DNA of 64,000 bases, taken from positions 9,362,001 to 9,426,000 of the forward strand of contig OX485804.1 of NCBI GenBank assembly GCA_950295325.1. Reading direction: 5' to 3'. Source of the DNA: Polytrichum commune (taxonomy: Eukaryota; Streptophyta; Polytrichopsida; Polytrichales; Polytrichaceae). Below the pieces are notes generated by a model that searched no databases, was not told the origin of the DNA, and saw only the letters and a program-made list of their open reading frames with translations. Made by a program: the position numbers and the translations under genes. Shown piece after piece: positions 10,297-21,165 of this stretch. Positions within the stretch are counted from its first letter, which is position 1. Every line of letters begins with the position of its first letter.

Positions 10297-11410
10297 TAAG
10301 CAGGGCTGATTTTTCACAAAGTTTTTGCCCGTCCACATCCAAAAACCTTGAATTGAAAGGCAAAATAAATTGCAATCCGTCCCAAAACCGGTAGTTTCTA
10401 AACCAACCCGTTCATGGAAAGGTTAAAGAAAAAACAACCCATCCCAAAACCGGTTTGGAAATGAACATACCCATCCCGCAATACGTATAAATAAGTCTCT
10501 TACAATGTTGGTAAAAATATTTAAAAACAAAAAAACAAAAAGATATTGACATGTGACTGTTTGCACTTGGAAACAATAGGATCTTCACAAATTATGCCTT
10601 CAATGCCCGTCAGTTATCTGTCTTTTGCTGTCGATTCTCATCTTTCTAGTACACCCCATTCTAATTTCCTCTGCCACCATCATTTCTTTTTATTTCTTGT
10701 CCTTCAATCTCCCATTTCTTTCCCCACACTCTATCCTCGAGGTGTTTCCATCACCCGTTACCGCCCGTCCGTCACCACCCGCATTCCCTCCACAAGAGAG
10801 GTTATTCTAGACAAAACCTAATCAAAAGTCATCTACATGCTAGTTTGAAGTTAGAGACTTTAGATGCTTTGATGCGCATTTCATGTGCAAATATTCTAGT
10901 TGAAAACATCAATTGGAATGCAGTGATGCTTGTTTGGAGAAACATAAAGGATAGGAGAATTCATCCACTTCTTTGAAGGGTGAGTAGCTTTTTATTTTTA
11001 AACTTTTGAACATGTTTATATATATTAATTCTTATTCAATTGCTAAGTTTACCTTCAATTATAATCTTTGACATTATGTTAAAAAGGTTTTAAATTTTGT
11101 GGTTGATGAATTAATGTATGCAGGTGAATTAAGCACTTCAAGATGGATATTTTGATTGGGTATTAGTGGTTTGATTGCATTATGCTTATATTCACATGTC
11201 ATATATGACATAATGTAACTGATATTTGTACCATTTATTTTTTGGAAAAAAAATCAAAAAATTGTTATTTTTAAAACCCGTCCAAAGTGAATTTGACACG
11301 TCCAAAAACCGGTTCATTTTCTAAGAACCTGTCCACTGGAAAGGTTTTTTTTTTAAAACATGTCCTTGGACATGTTAGGGACCTTGTGAAAAATCACCAC
11401 TGGCCCTAAG
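10293..11410. mobile_element. hAT-like non-autonomous element with perfect 8-bp TSD
   Basis: The element proper is 10301-11402 (1,102 bp). It starts CAGGGCTGATTTTTCACAA and ends TTGTGAAAAATCACCACTG, an imperfect TIR pair beginning CAG. The 8 bases GCCCTAAG flank it on both sides (10293-10300 and 11403-11410). An 8-bp TSD with CA...TG ends is the hallmark of the hAT superfamily. No transposase is visible; the longest inner frame (10546-10821) is pyrimidine-rich and motif-free. AACCGG-containing subterminal motifs recur near both ends and could be transposase-binding sites. It inserted at the right TIR of the family A element. Confidence 0.9.
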
Positions 11411-11519
11411 CAACCTTCTTACATGTCCATGCAACATTTATGTATGTGCTGCAATTTGCAAAAGATCAATGCCTCTACCATGCCTCGCTACTCTTGGCAA
11501 TTCTCAGCACATCAATTGC

Positions 11520-12280
11520 TCTACCCTGCTTTAACCTGGTCTATAATGTAAAATGCATCGTTTCGGTTGAATCGTCGCCTTGAAATCTTTGCAGGTTGGA
11601 TGTTGAGGTAGCTCGCGAATTGCTCCTCCTTGTCATACAACCATCTGCTCCCTTGCCCCGTCCCAACATACCCACTGGGAATTGTTGATGTCGAAGATAA
11701 ATTGGTGTTGGCATTGTCAACGAGACCTTCCATGTTCATCTTCCAGACCCTTGCCATCTCCGACCTGTATGGGGATGGATTTGTGAACTGGGTTGGGCTT
11801 GTGTAGCCTCCCTCAGCTCAAGTAAAGTCTCCTGACTCAAATTTGGATGGAATTTTGTTGGGAGCAAGTTGGGTTCAAGTTCAGTCATTCCTCTTCTGGA
11901 GCCTCACAAGCATTTCCCTCTTGCCGCAAAGTTTAGTATTCCTGGCTTGTGGATCAGCCAAGGATACGAAGTGGATCCTAAAAGTGGCATTGCAGCTCAG
12001 TCATGGAGGACTTGGGCCTTCAATCTTGTGGCCTTCACCATCTCCATGGACGCCACAACGTGTGCCCTGACTGCTTTCTCTCTCGTCTTCTGCTTAAGGA
12101 AATCTTCCCTGGCACGCTTGCCTCATGCAGGCCTCCTACCGTGACCCTGTGACGTCGGTGCACTACTCGCAAGATCGCACTAGCTATGGCGGAATTGGTT
12201 GCTAGTGTCAGGGCCCATGGCGGAATTTGCCCCCGAAGGTGATCGAGTTGATAAAGCTCATGCCTCCTGCGAATCAAGTC
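11520..12280 (-). pseudogene. Decayed minus-strand coding relic, unknown
   Basis: A GC-richer stretch. Around 12105-11995 the minus strand reads DFLKQKTREKAVRAHVVASM then EMVKATRLKAQVLHD, a charged helical segment broken by stops and frame changes. A second open piece at 11757-11521 contains GYVGTGQGSRWLYDKEEQFA. These look coding but are not joined in one frame. A plant transposase-associated or trihelix-like protein is one guess; I cannot confirm it. The plus-strand frames over the same bases are probably shadows. Confidence 0.3.
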
Positions 12281-12604
12281 CTCATCACTTGAGTCCCCGT
12301 CTCTTTCAACTCCTTCTCACTTGAATGCATATATCCTCGAATTTGCTCACATCATGTTTGCTCCCCCTCAATTTCGTTCCGAGACTTGTCGTTGTCTTCT
12401 CAGCAAGGCCTCTTGGCTGCTTCGCATTGGAATGACCCCTCACCCAAAACTTGTCCTTTCGGTGTGTTGTTGTGATAGGATCCTGAGAGATGATGAGGTA
12501 AGAGTGGTAGAGACACAATTCCTTACATGCCACAGATTTTTTTTCTTTTTCTCTTGGTTGAACGGCTTGTTGCTTGAGCTTCAGAGGCGATGGAGTATGA
12601 GGGA

Positions 12605-12752
12605 CTGATCACACGGACTAGTTCAAACACCATCCGTCCGCATCTCCGGCTGCAATAATGTGAAAACTGGTGGGCTAGCATATGTTTTCACAACATAATT
12701 TCAACAATTTCACGGCTGGAATCGGATGAAAATTTTGGCATGATCGGGCCAT
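12605..12752 (-). mobile_element. Family B small foldback element, single reversed copy
   Basis: Runs from TGATCACAC to TGATCGGGCC. It is the reverse complement of the 154-bp unit arrayed at 34244-35167, sharing the CCGGCTGCAATAATGTGAAA and ACAATTTCACGGCTGG blocks. The ends are complementary (GATCACAC...), so the unit behaves like a tiny MITE. Confidence 0.75.
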
Positions 12753-12897
12753 GAGAGGTAGTAAACCAAATAGCTGCTTGCCATAGGAGAGGACTCCGGG
12801 AAGACTTTCTTGGGTTCTAGAGTGGGAGAGCTTGATGCACCGTTTTTCCTCCCAAGCCAAGATAGTTCCATTGCATGCATGTGTGAGCATGCCCTTA

Positions 12898-14350
12898 GCG
12901 GTCGGCGTACAACATGTGGTCATGCCCTTGCTCTCAACATACAAATCTAGTTCTCATGGGGATGCTTTTAGCAAAGCACTTTGTGGCCTTTCAAAATTGT
13001 GAGATTCTAAGAATTTATTTTCTTATAAAGAAGACAAATGTCCCCCTCTGTAAGTTCCATATTCAAAGGACTGGAATAATTAAGAATGGGAGAGAGCACT
13101 TCTACATTGGTGACAATGAGAACCACTTGAGCTGCTTACTTTATTGCAATTCACCTCCAAAATTGGCGGTATGAGTTAAGATGTGTCCATAATGGGTCTT
13201 GTCCATAATGGGTCTTGTCCATAATAGTGCTTGGCGTACATCAACTGGTCATACCCTTTACCCTCAGAGCATGTTTACACGTTGTCCATCAAACACAAAA
13301 ACAAAGGGGTGAAAAATCGGATATAGCATTATTTTAGAGTGGAGTAGTCTTGTTATGTGTCCCACACGCTCACTCTATACGAGCTTTATAAATTGAGGGT
13401 TCCATTGTCGAAACTAATATCTTACAACACATAAGGCTTTACATAGAAATAGGTGAAGCTAAGATTCTATTTGGTCAAAGATTTTGAAGTACTAATAGTT
13501 GATTCCCATGTAGAGGAATTGAAACGTTCACTGTCTAAAAGGTGAATATTTGAAGGGACAGAAGGCTTTAGAGGGGAGAGAGCACTCTAAACTAGTGAGG
13601 TTGAGAATGTGTGGAATCCTTCTTTTTATTTTATTTTTTAGTTTTCTTTAAATCCCTCTAATTTGGCAGAAAGTGTTTAGAGGGGTATGTATTGATAACA
13701 TGTGAACATGCTCTCAACATGCAAATGTGGTTCTAGTGGGGGATGCTTTTGACGGAGCACTTTGAAACCTTTAAAAAAATCTAAAAATTAAAAATTAAAA
13801 ATCTAACAGTTGATTCCCTTATAAAAACCTAAAATCTTGCCTCTATAAGTACCATATTCAAAGGAGCAGAATAATGTAGAATGGAGGAAACACCTCTATA
13901 TTGGCGACAATAAGAATGCATGCATTGCTTACTTTATAATATTCACCACCAAAATTGGCAGTACGGATTCACATGTGTTTGTAATGTGCCTTGCACATAG
14001 TGCTCGGCGTACAACGTGCGGTCATACCCTTACCCTTAATATGCAGGTTTGGTGCTTGTGGATATGCTTTTCGTGGAGCACTTTGTCACCTTTCAAAAAT
14101 CGTGAGATTTTCACAATTGTTTTCTTTGTAACGACCTCAAAAAACTTCCCCTTTATAAGTTACAAAGCCTCCATATTGACAACAAGGAAAACACGTGCGG
14201 TGCCTACTCTTCATTAAAATTGACCACCATAATCAACAGTATGGGTTTAGAGGTGTCTGTAATGGGGTCTTGCTCTTAGTACGTGGCGTACAACATGTGG
14301 TCATATCCTTTACCCTCAACATGCAAAATTTGGTTCTCGTGGGGATGTTT
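12898..14350 (+). repeat. Diverged large tandem repeat, units about 280-460 bp
   Basis: A motif close to GGCGTACAACATGTGGTCAT, followed by ACCCTCAACATGCAAA-like sequence, recurs near 12903, 13235, 14006 and 14285; part of it is at 13710. Between motifs the copies share TTTATAAGT, CACCAAAATTGGC and AATGGGTCTTG blocks. Spacing differs between units, and 13340-13690 carries inserted family H sequence. The trinucleotide-poor, stop-rich content argues against coding. Confidence 0.7.
13340..13520 (+). repeat. Family H dispersed repeat, copy 1
   Basis: Shares ACTAATATCTTACAA, AGGCTTTACATAGAAATA and TAGTTGATTC blocks in order with 30560-30745, and more weakly with 23196-23430. All copies are in the same orientation. 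No frame is conserved. It seems to have inserted into the tandem repeat around it. Confidence 0.6.
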
Positions 14351-14812
14351 TTTATATATAGAGAACCTTGTGGCATTTGACTTGTATACGGCAAATGAAG
14401 GGCCCGGGCGGGCACGCATGCATGAGGTACTTACCAACCCACTACCGCCATTCTAACACACTCGAATTACTTCGTTTGATTTCGGGCTCTTCAGAAAAAA
14501 ATCGAAGGGGCGTGAAAGTAGTACAAATCATGAATCGATCGTAATCAACGTGGGCCTCAAGTAGTAGTAGTCCCATGGCCACATCAATTGACTCGGTCAG
14601 AGCAAGGCTTAGTTATAGGACCACCACGGCGACGTAGGAAGGGGCTAGTTCACTTACTGAGTCACGGGTCCTGCAAGGCTCTTTCTTAGTTTCCTTTTCT
14701 ATCAACTTCTCATTAGTCTTGTGTACTCTTGTTAGAATCCCGGGGCCTATGAGTCTTCTGCTGCAACTTCACCCACATTAGATAGATCAGTCAGAAGGAA
14801 AACGATTTTCAG

Positions 14813-15360
14813 GTGTTCCGTGAAACATGGCAAGCAGACAGCCCTGGAGAAGTTGAAAGACCCAACATGACCAAGTTCTTTGGTCAACCTTTCGTAGGTA
14901 TTGTTGAATTACTAAACGTTGTATTTAATGTCACTTGCTATTTGGAATTGCGGATTGGTAAAACTATACACTGTGTATCTCTATTTTATTTTTTTTGCCA
15001 ACAAAGGTCAAATCAGTTGTGGAATTGGTTGTTTATTCCCCAGGGGTCTTGTCAAATCAAACAATGGTCAAGGACGAAGTTGAATGTCCAGTCCACTGGG
15101 ACAACCTTGAGGTTGGGAAGGATTCGATGCTTATTGATCTAATGAAATCTCGATACACTCTAGTAATGAAGGATTATGTCAAGTCAAATAGAAGTCCGTT
15201 GTCTGTAAGAAGAGTATTAAAACTTTTTGCGTGCTACACCTAAGGATGTTCATGGTCGAACAAGGTCTATAAACAAGCACTTGGAGGTTCTAGCATGGAC
15301 CTTTGGACAAACAAGCTCTAATTCACGTCATGGTGGGAAATTTTTATTTGGTGTGGAAGC
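14813..15360 (+). pseudogene. Multi-exon gene fragment, broken, unknown product
   Basis: Exon A, 14813-14893, follows GATTTTCAG and precedes GTAGGT; it reads FRETWQADSPGEVERPNMTK then FFGQPF. Exon B, 15007-15204, follows a T-rich AG acceptor and can end at GTAAGA. It reads VKSVVELVVYSPGVLSNQTM, then VECPVHWDNLEVGKDSMLID. Both exons are whole multiples of three and join in phase 0, which supports real splicing. Downstream, 15233-15330 reads ATPKDVHGRTRSINKHLEVL then AWTFGQTSS in another frame, and the gap after exon B is only about 40 bases. A frameshift or lost intron is therefore likely. I do not recognise the family. Confidence 0.45.
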
Positions 15361-15524
15361 ATTTTTTTTATTTGTTGTTTTGGTTTGCTTGTTTGTTGAC
15401 TTTATTTCTATGTTTGATGTTTTATGTTGTTTTCAACTTTTCTTCTTGCATAATATTACCAAGGAGCTTCAAGCCACTCCTTCCATAGGATCTCATTAGC
15501 CTAAACAAGTGACCGAGTACATTC

Positions 15525-15960
15525 TTATTCGTCTCCAAAGAAAAAGAGACCTCGCTCACCACTCAATGTGATGTAGTAAGAAAATGGATCATTTAGAATA
15601 ATAATTAGTGGGCATTCTACGGGCTTTTCCCCCACCTTAGATACGTCCCGACATCGACACCATACTTGACACTCAAACTTCACTTGAGAATAAGAAACAT
15701 GTAAGGAAGTTTTGCAAGGCGTCAGGGGGGTTTTAGATTGTAGGGTCCTTAGACCTAAAAGTAGATTATTGACTCTCCAAACACATGGGCCCAAAATAAT
15801 GTGTTTGGTGGGAGGAAAGCGTACGTGGGCTCCATAAGAAAGGAAATAAAGTATTTCCTCCAACCATGAGTATGTATGTCATCCATTTGTGCAATTCAAC
15901 ATAATGGCTTGTATTATGAACTAGCACCAACCCCGAGCAACTCACCTTGCTAAGCTCCAT
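15525..15960 (-). other. Anonymous minus-strand frames
   Basis: Minus frames at 15525-15863 (112 codons, starting MEEILYFLSYGAHVRFPPTK) and 15766-15960 overlap in different phases. No domain, no splice structure and no repeat partner was noticed. They may be chance frames in the flank of the hAT element that starts at 16041. Confidence 0.2.
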
Positions 15961-16544
15961 ATAACTTACTCAATACTCATAGCAAAGGTAAGGAGAGAGC
16001 CCACCTTGAGAATCCTTAATATCCTCTTATGTCCGTGGAGCAATGAACGGGGAGTACCGAACTTTAGTTACGAGCTAGCCGAAATTTTTTGGAGATTTCC
16101 GAATGAGTTCACAATGATTCGGACGAGGTACCGACTTAAAATTGTTAAAGTCGGAAATTGACCGGTTCAAATGAGAAAAGATCGACAATATAGCCGGTTG
16201 AGGCATCATATTTTAGGATATTTACCGAGCCAATTTTTAAATTTTAGGCAAGTAGCCCAAGGAACTAGGGATAGGGCGGAAATTTCTACTAGGGTAATAC
16301 TAGAGTCATGACTCATAAGGTCAAGAACCATGGAGGCTAATTAATTTAGGATTGGTTCCGTTCACTGGGCTGATTAGGATTTTGAGGCTCTAAGCACCCA
16401 AGGACCCTCTCTCACGAGTATAAGGAGTTTGAGTCCCTTGTGCAAAGTATCTCACTCCTCTCACTCCTCTATTGGGATTTCTCTTTGTGCTCTTTCGCTA
16501 CTGCTCTTCCGCTTCTGTTTGTTTCTGCATCCACCTGCGGCGAT

Positions 16545-16740
16545 CCACCTGCAATCTAGTTGGAGACATCTGTTTCGAAGGTCCAGTTCGGTAAGGTGAT
16601 CCACCTGCGATCCAGTTGGTGACATTTGTTTCGGAGGTCCAGGGTGAAGGTCCACTTCGGAGGTCCAGTTCGGTGCGGCGATCCACTGCGATCCAGTTGG
16701 AGACATTTGTTTCGGAGGTCCAGGGTGAATTTCTAGCGTG
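16545..16740. repeat. Minisatellite, about 60-bp units, inside the hAT element
   Basis: Units built from GATCCACCTGCGATCCAGTT, GGAGACATTTGTTTCGGAGG and TCCAGGGTGAA repeat about three times with partial copies between. The array ends in two 13-bp copies of GTGAATTTCTAGC. It directly precedes the transposase remnant. Confidence 0.85.
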
Positions 16741-17174
16741 AATTTCTAGCTTTCAAACTACAAGCCACCACTGAATGGGGAGATAAGACTTGTGGAGATT
16801 TATGGGGCATGATCACATGGAATCATTCTTTGCAAACCCGATATCCTAATTTGCTTGTCCTTGCTGATTTGGCTAGAGTACAATGTGTATCAACATCCAC
16901 TTGTGAAAGGGCGTTTAGTGTTCAAAATTTGATAAAAACACGAGTGAGAAACAGACTTGGAAGTAAAAATTTGGAAGCTATGCTTAGAATTGCTTTAGAG
17001 GGACCAGATGAAAACTTTGATAATATTATTGAAGAGGCAATTCCTTTGTGGAAAACTGGAACCAAATACCGGTTTTTATATGCTAATCCTTCACGTTATG
17101 TGTCTTCTGCAAGTGATGCATCTTGTTCAGTAAGTTCAACTATGTTTTCTAATTCTGAGGATACGGATGTTTAA
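16737..17174 (+). pseudogene. hAT transposase C-terminal fragment (dimerisation region)
   Basis: The frame is open from 16737; the first ATG is at 16809 and the stop is the TAA at 17172-17174. About 25 residues before the ATG (FKLQATTEWGDKTCGDLWG) still look like protein. The core VSTSTCERAFS...IKTRVRNRL is the hAT C-terminal dimerisation signature, whose family pattern is S..ER.FS.....K...RN.L. The part after NLEAMLRIALEGPDENFDNI is acidic and then low-complexity (SSASDASCSVSSTMFSNS). The RNase-H-like catalytic core and N-terminal zinc finger are missing; a minisatellite sits where they should be. The best relatives are likely the ZNF862/TTF-type hAT proteins common in plants and animals (inference). 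The fragment cannot catalyse transposition. Confidence 0.85.
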
Positions 17175-17599
17175 AAGTTGCATGTAGCGTTGTACTAACT
17201 AGCCTCTAAATAATGTATGAACCCTTTTTGGATTTTTTTTTTTTAAAGGCTAAATCCTTGGCCCCAAGTTGGTGGGGGCTTGGCAAGGTTCAAATCATTC
17301 CAAGGATACTTGGATTTTCTATCAACACAAATTCACCCCTTTAAAAACATAACACCAATTTTTTTTTACAATATTTAAAAGAAATCCGACATACAATACA
17401 AATCTTCGGAAACATACCGAAATGAAATTCAGAAAGTCGGAAAATTACCGAATGGTAAAGTTAAATATCGGTTTTTTACCGAGAATAAAAATTGGATTTA
17501 GGTAGCTTCCGAGCAAAAAAATAAAAATCCGAATGTCTTTATAAAAGATCGGAAATGTACCGATTTTTGTATAAAACTCCCCGGACTGTGCCATGGAGA

Positions 17600-18790
17600 C
17601 TACATCGATTTTCCCAATTAGCGAGGGAGGGCTACTAGAGTGCGTGTGGGAAATTAGTGAAAGGTGATATTAAATTACTATACACTATGTAATTAGTGCC
17701 AACCAAATGTCTAAGAAGCATTGTTCATCTCGACATTATTCACCAAGAATACTATTCATTGACAAGCAATGTGTTGGCATATAATTATTTGTATCACTCT
17801 ACAAGCACCTTAGAGCACATACTAATTTTCTTGAGTAGTATGTACTATGAAATAAGTATCACTCAATAGAAAAAAAATCAGCCCTCATTGATTTTGAGAT
17901 TTTGGAACAGTCGTGCATGGTTCGGAATTTAGTACCATATGCATTAATTGGGATAATCAATAAACCATTGTTGGTTTAACCCCTAAAGGTTTGCAAACAC
18001 CAATCTAGGTGTAACTTTTTGTATATTGAGACATAACATAGCTAGATGATGTCCTCTTTCCAAAGAAAGATGTTGTGTTTAAAAAAAGTGATAAGATAGA
18101 GTTTCTTGTTGAAACTCTACAGTACATAGCTTGAGTGCTCTCCATAAAGAGGGAAACATGTAATGAAAAGGGAATTATGCTCATCATATGCATGGTTTCA
18201 CAAAACACAGCCAAGGAGATGAATATTGTTATGAATTGTTCAACAATGGCATTTGTGATTGGAGTAACTCAAAATTATGAATATATAAGTACAAATGTCA
18301 TACGTTCCCATCTTGTTTAAGATTTTTTTTTGAGAATAACCATTTTTTCAATGTCTAATCCTTGGGCTTTTGAGTTCACGTATTGAATGTGTGAAATAAT
18401 TAGCCTAGTTCAATTTTTATTACATGGTATGGACATATGGTTGAATCTTGCATATGTTCATTGCATGTAGAACAACTAGCCACTCTAGTCATATTGTGGT
18501 TATGTGACATATACCAGTCTTCTTTCCTAGGGGACACACTTACAAAATATTAGTACGGGACTATGTGGAATGAAAGATAGGGTGGATATACATGGCACCG
18601 TTGTAGAATCAACACACGTGATAAAACGTAACAATATGTGTATTCTTAATTATTATCTTAAGTTACAAATGTGTTGAAGATTTGTATACATTCAAATGTC
18701 GATAAATTAGTGTGGGGCAACAGATTTGCACATATCAGTGTAGAAGTGAAGTAGGGTGAAATCAAAGACCCAATGTTTTAAAGATAACAT
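17600..18790. other. Intergenic, nothing recognised
   Basis: AT-rich, with short frames only (for example 18005-18214 minus). No repeat partner noticed. Confidence 0.4.
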
Positions 18791-18793
18791 GAT

Positions 18794-20286
18794 ATACCGT
18801 ACGTTAAGGGCAGCTTCGGCGCTCTCTTGCCGAATAATTATTAAAAGTTAAAAAACAGTGTCCGGCGGCAAAAAAAAAATTACTAAAAATTTCGGCATTC
18901 TAAATAGTTTAATAATGCAATTTCGGCATACATCCAAGAAGTTATTATCTAACAGTAAACAAGGATGTTCATTCACGATTTCACAATTTGTGTGAAGAGT
19001 TTTACAAAAGATATAAATCTTTCACAATTTTGTGAAGAGTTGAGAATGCTCTGTGCTTTATACAAGTAGAGTGGAGTTGTGTTCAACAATGCATATGGGA
19101 TATGTAAAGTTTGAGGTGAAGAGTCTTCAAATGACATAAAATTTGTTGGAGGTGAAAGATTACTTGATTTCTAAACTTTTCTTAGAGCAACAAAATTCCA
19201 AAAAGTTGATCTTCTATGCACAAATGAGCTCCGAAAAACTGTTATGAACGCATTTTAATTTTTTGATCTTTACACAGCTGCAATGTTTTGTCCATATCTT
19301 TTGCATAAAGACTTATTTTGACACAAAACTTGTTGGAGGTGGAAGATTACTTGATTTCTAAACTTTTCTTAGAGCAACAAAATTCCAAAAATGTTGATCT
19401 TCTATGCACAAATGAGCTCCGAAAAACTGTTATGAACGCATTTTAATTTTTTGATCTTTACACGGCTGCAATGTTTTCTCCATATCTTTTGCATAAAGAC
19501 TTATTTTGACACAAAACTTGTTGGGGGTGGAAGATTACTTGATTTCTCAACTTTTGTTAGTTGGACAAAATTCTATAAAACTTCATCTTCTATGCACAAA
19601 TGAGCTCCGAAAAACTGTTATGAACGCATTTTAATTTTTTGATCTTTACACGGCTGCAATGTTTTCTCCATATCTTTCGCATAAAGACTTATTTTGACAC
19701 AAAACTTGTTGGAGGTGGAAGATTACTTGATTTCTAAACTTTTCTTAGAGCAATAAATTTCCAAAAAAGTTGATCTTCTATGCACAAATGAGCTCCGAAA
19801 AACTGTTATGAACGCATTTTAATTTTTTGATCTTTACACAGCTGCAATGTTTTGTCCATATCTTTTGCATAAAGACTTATTTTGACACAAAACTTGTTGG
19901 GGGTGGAAGATTACTTGATTTCTCAACTTTTGTTAGTTGGACAAAATTCTATAAAACTTCATCTTCTATGCTCAATTGGACTCCAAAAAATTGTGTACAA
20001 CACATTTGAAAAGCCTCACTTAGAGTCTTGCTACTTCTTAACCCATATTCTTTGTGGACTAATGTAAGTGAGCTTGATTACAAAAGGAGCACCTTCTCTC
20101 CTTCAGAGTTCATATATGCTTCCAGTGTAAGTAAAATTCTAGTGAGAAGTAAAAATTTCTTACTTTTCGGCAATTTTGAAAATTAATTAATTTTATATTC
20201 GGCAAAAAATGTCAATAATTTTCTAAAATTTTCGGCGTCTATTTTTAGAATTATTTTGTGCCGAAGCTGCCCTTAACGTACGGTAT
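18794..20286. mobile_element. 1.5-kb element with perfect 27-bp TIRs
   Basis: 18794-18820 and 20260-20286 are perfect reverse complements; the arm begins ATACCGTACGTTAAGGGCAG and ends CTTCGGC. TTCGGCA-type motifs recur within about 130 bases of each end (at least four on the left, three on the right), as expected of transposase-binding sites. The centre is a 188-bp tandem array with no transposase. The outer 10 bases plus TTAA are self-complementary across the element, so the exact boundary and TSD are ambiguous. TTAA (piggyBac style) with a 13-bp GGGCAGCTTCGGC TIR is one reading; a 27-bp TIR with TA or no clear TSD is another. Confidence 0.85.
19140..19990. repeat. 188-bp tandem repeat inside the TIR element, about five units
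   Basis: The block GCTGCAATGTTTT starts at 19277, 19465, 19653 and 19841, an exact 188-base period. Units share TTGACACAAAACTTGTTGG and ATGAGCTCCGAAAAACTGTT. A variable block comes in two types: AGAGCAACAAAATTCC (A) and GTTGGACAAAATTC (B). The order of units is A-A-B-A-B. Unit spacing shows no length drift. Confidence 0.9.
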
Positions 20287-20675
20287 GCAACACATAATAT
20301 CCTGTTCAGAGCTCATGTCTGGAAGTTGCATGTTGTTCTTCAACGCAACCCTGCATGATTGGAAATTAATGTGTGTGTGTGTGTTCTTCAAACCGAAGGT
20401 AAGTACTATGTCTTTGGGTCCATATATCAATCACTCGGGCACTTTAGCTACAATTGTTCACAAATCTCCTAACATGCAGGAGAGGGGGAATTGTCGCATA
20501 CGAGTGTACGTCTCCTTCATCCAATGTATAAACCTTAAAATAGAATGTAGCCCAGATGTTACTATTGTTGGTTGATTTGACACCGGAATTAGTCTCAAAG
20601 ACCTCAAAGTAGTCTAGTTCAAGTCATTTGAGATGAATTGGTCACAAACCTATCATTACAAGGATTATGGGGGTC

Positions 20676-21165
20676 CTGAACACACAACCCGTTTGACACG
20701 GGCGGTCATCAATACCTTGTCCACAGTAGGCGCAACCACTAGCGCACACCGGTGGGAAATTTTCCATCTTGATAAGAGTTTTTGTCTTGTATGCATTGGT
20801 GAAACTGCAGTATGTTACATTTAGTGAGATTACTGTGAGTAAGACAAATAACTCTTAGCGGTGGCAGTAGATTACAAGAAGAAGAAAAAATGCACTTTCC
20901 CTATGAAGAGGACTCCTCCTACTGCCCAAGTTCAGTGACCGGCCCTAGTGTGGGCATGGTAGAAGAGATGATACCATTGCACAAGTGTCGAGTCCAATCT
21001 ACGACAAAATTAACAAGGGGTCATTAATTACAACATGACCCCGTTTACAAGTCTGTAAGCCCAATCTATGGCGATCATAGATTGAACTCGCACACTTGTA
21101 ATTGAGGTCTTGTCTTAATGACCCAATGTCAAATGAGAAGTGTGTTCTAGGCCCATGTTTCCAGG
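20676..21165. mobile_element. Family E foldback element interrupted by a family D element
   Basis: The left side TTGACACGGGCGGTCAT and right side ATGACCCAATGTCAAATGAG are complementary, as in copies at 50402-50549 and 50592-50750. The inner part 20718-20958 matches 30027-30264 in reverse and has its own CCCACACTAGGG-type ends, so it looks nested. Confidence 0.55.
20718..20958 (-). mobile_element. Family D TIR element, reversed copy
   Basis: Reverse complement of 30027-30264 over the whole length: TTCCATCTTGATAAGAG, CAGTATGTTACATTTAGTGA and the terminal CCCTAGTGTGGGCATG. Non-coding, about 240 bp. Confidence 0.65.

Larger units (their letters stand above)
16033..17598 (+). mobile_element. hAT element relic with readable ends and near-perfect 8-bp TSD
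   Basis: The element is 16041-17590 (1,550 bp). The left end CAATGAACGGGGAG and the reversed right end CACAGTCCGGGGAG agree at CA, one inner base and the last seven bases. Flanks CCGTGGAG (16033-16040) and CCATGGAG (17591-17598) match 7 of 8, giving an aged 8-bp TSD. Both subterminal zones are packed with short CGGAAA/TACCGA motifs in both orientations, the arrangement in which hAT transposases bind. Inside lie a minisatellite (16545-16740) and the 3' part of a transposase gene (16737-17174). This is an internally deleted copy. Confidence 0.88.

Noticed and set aside
12321-12608. 95-codon plus frame with a cysteine-rich middle
   Set aside because: No domain, overlaps a minus-strand relic, and the composition looks like a shadow frame.
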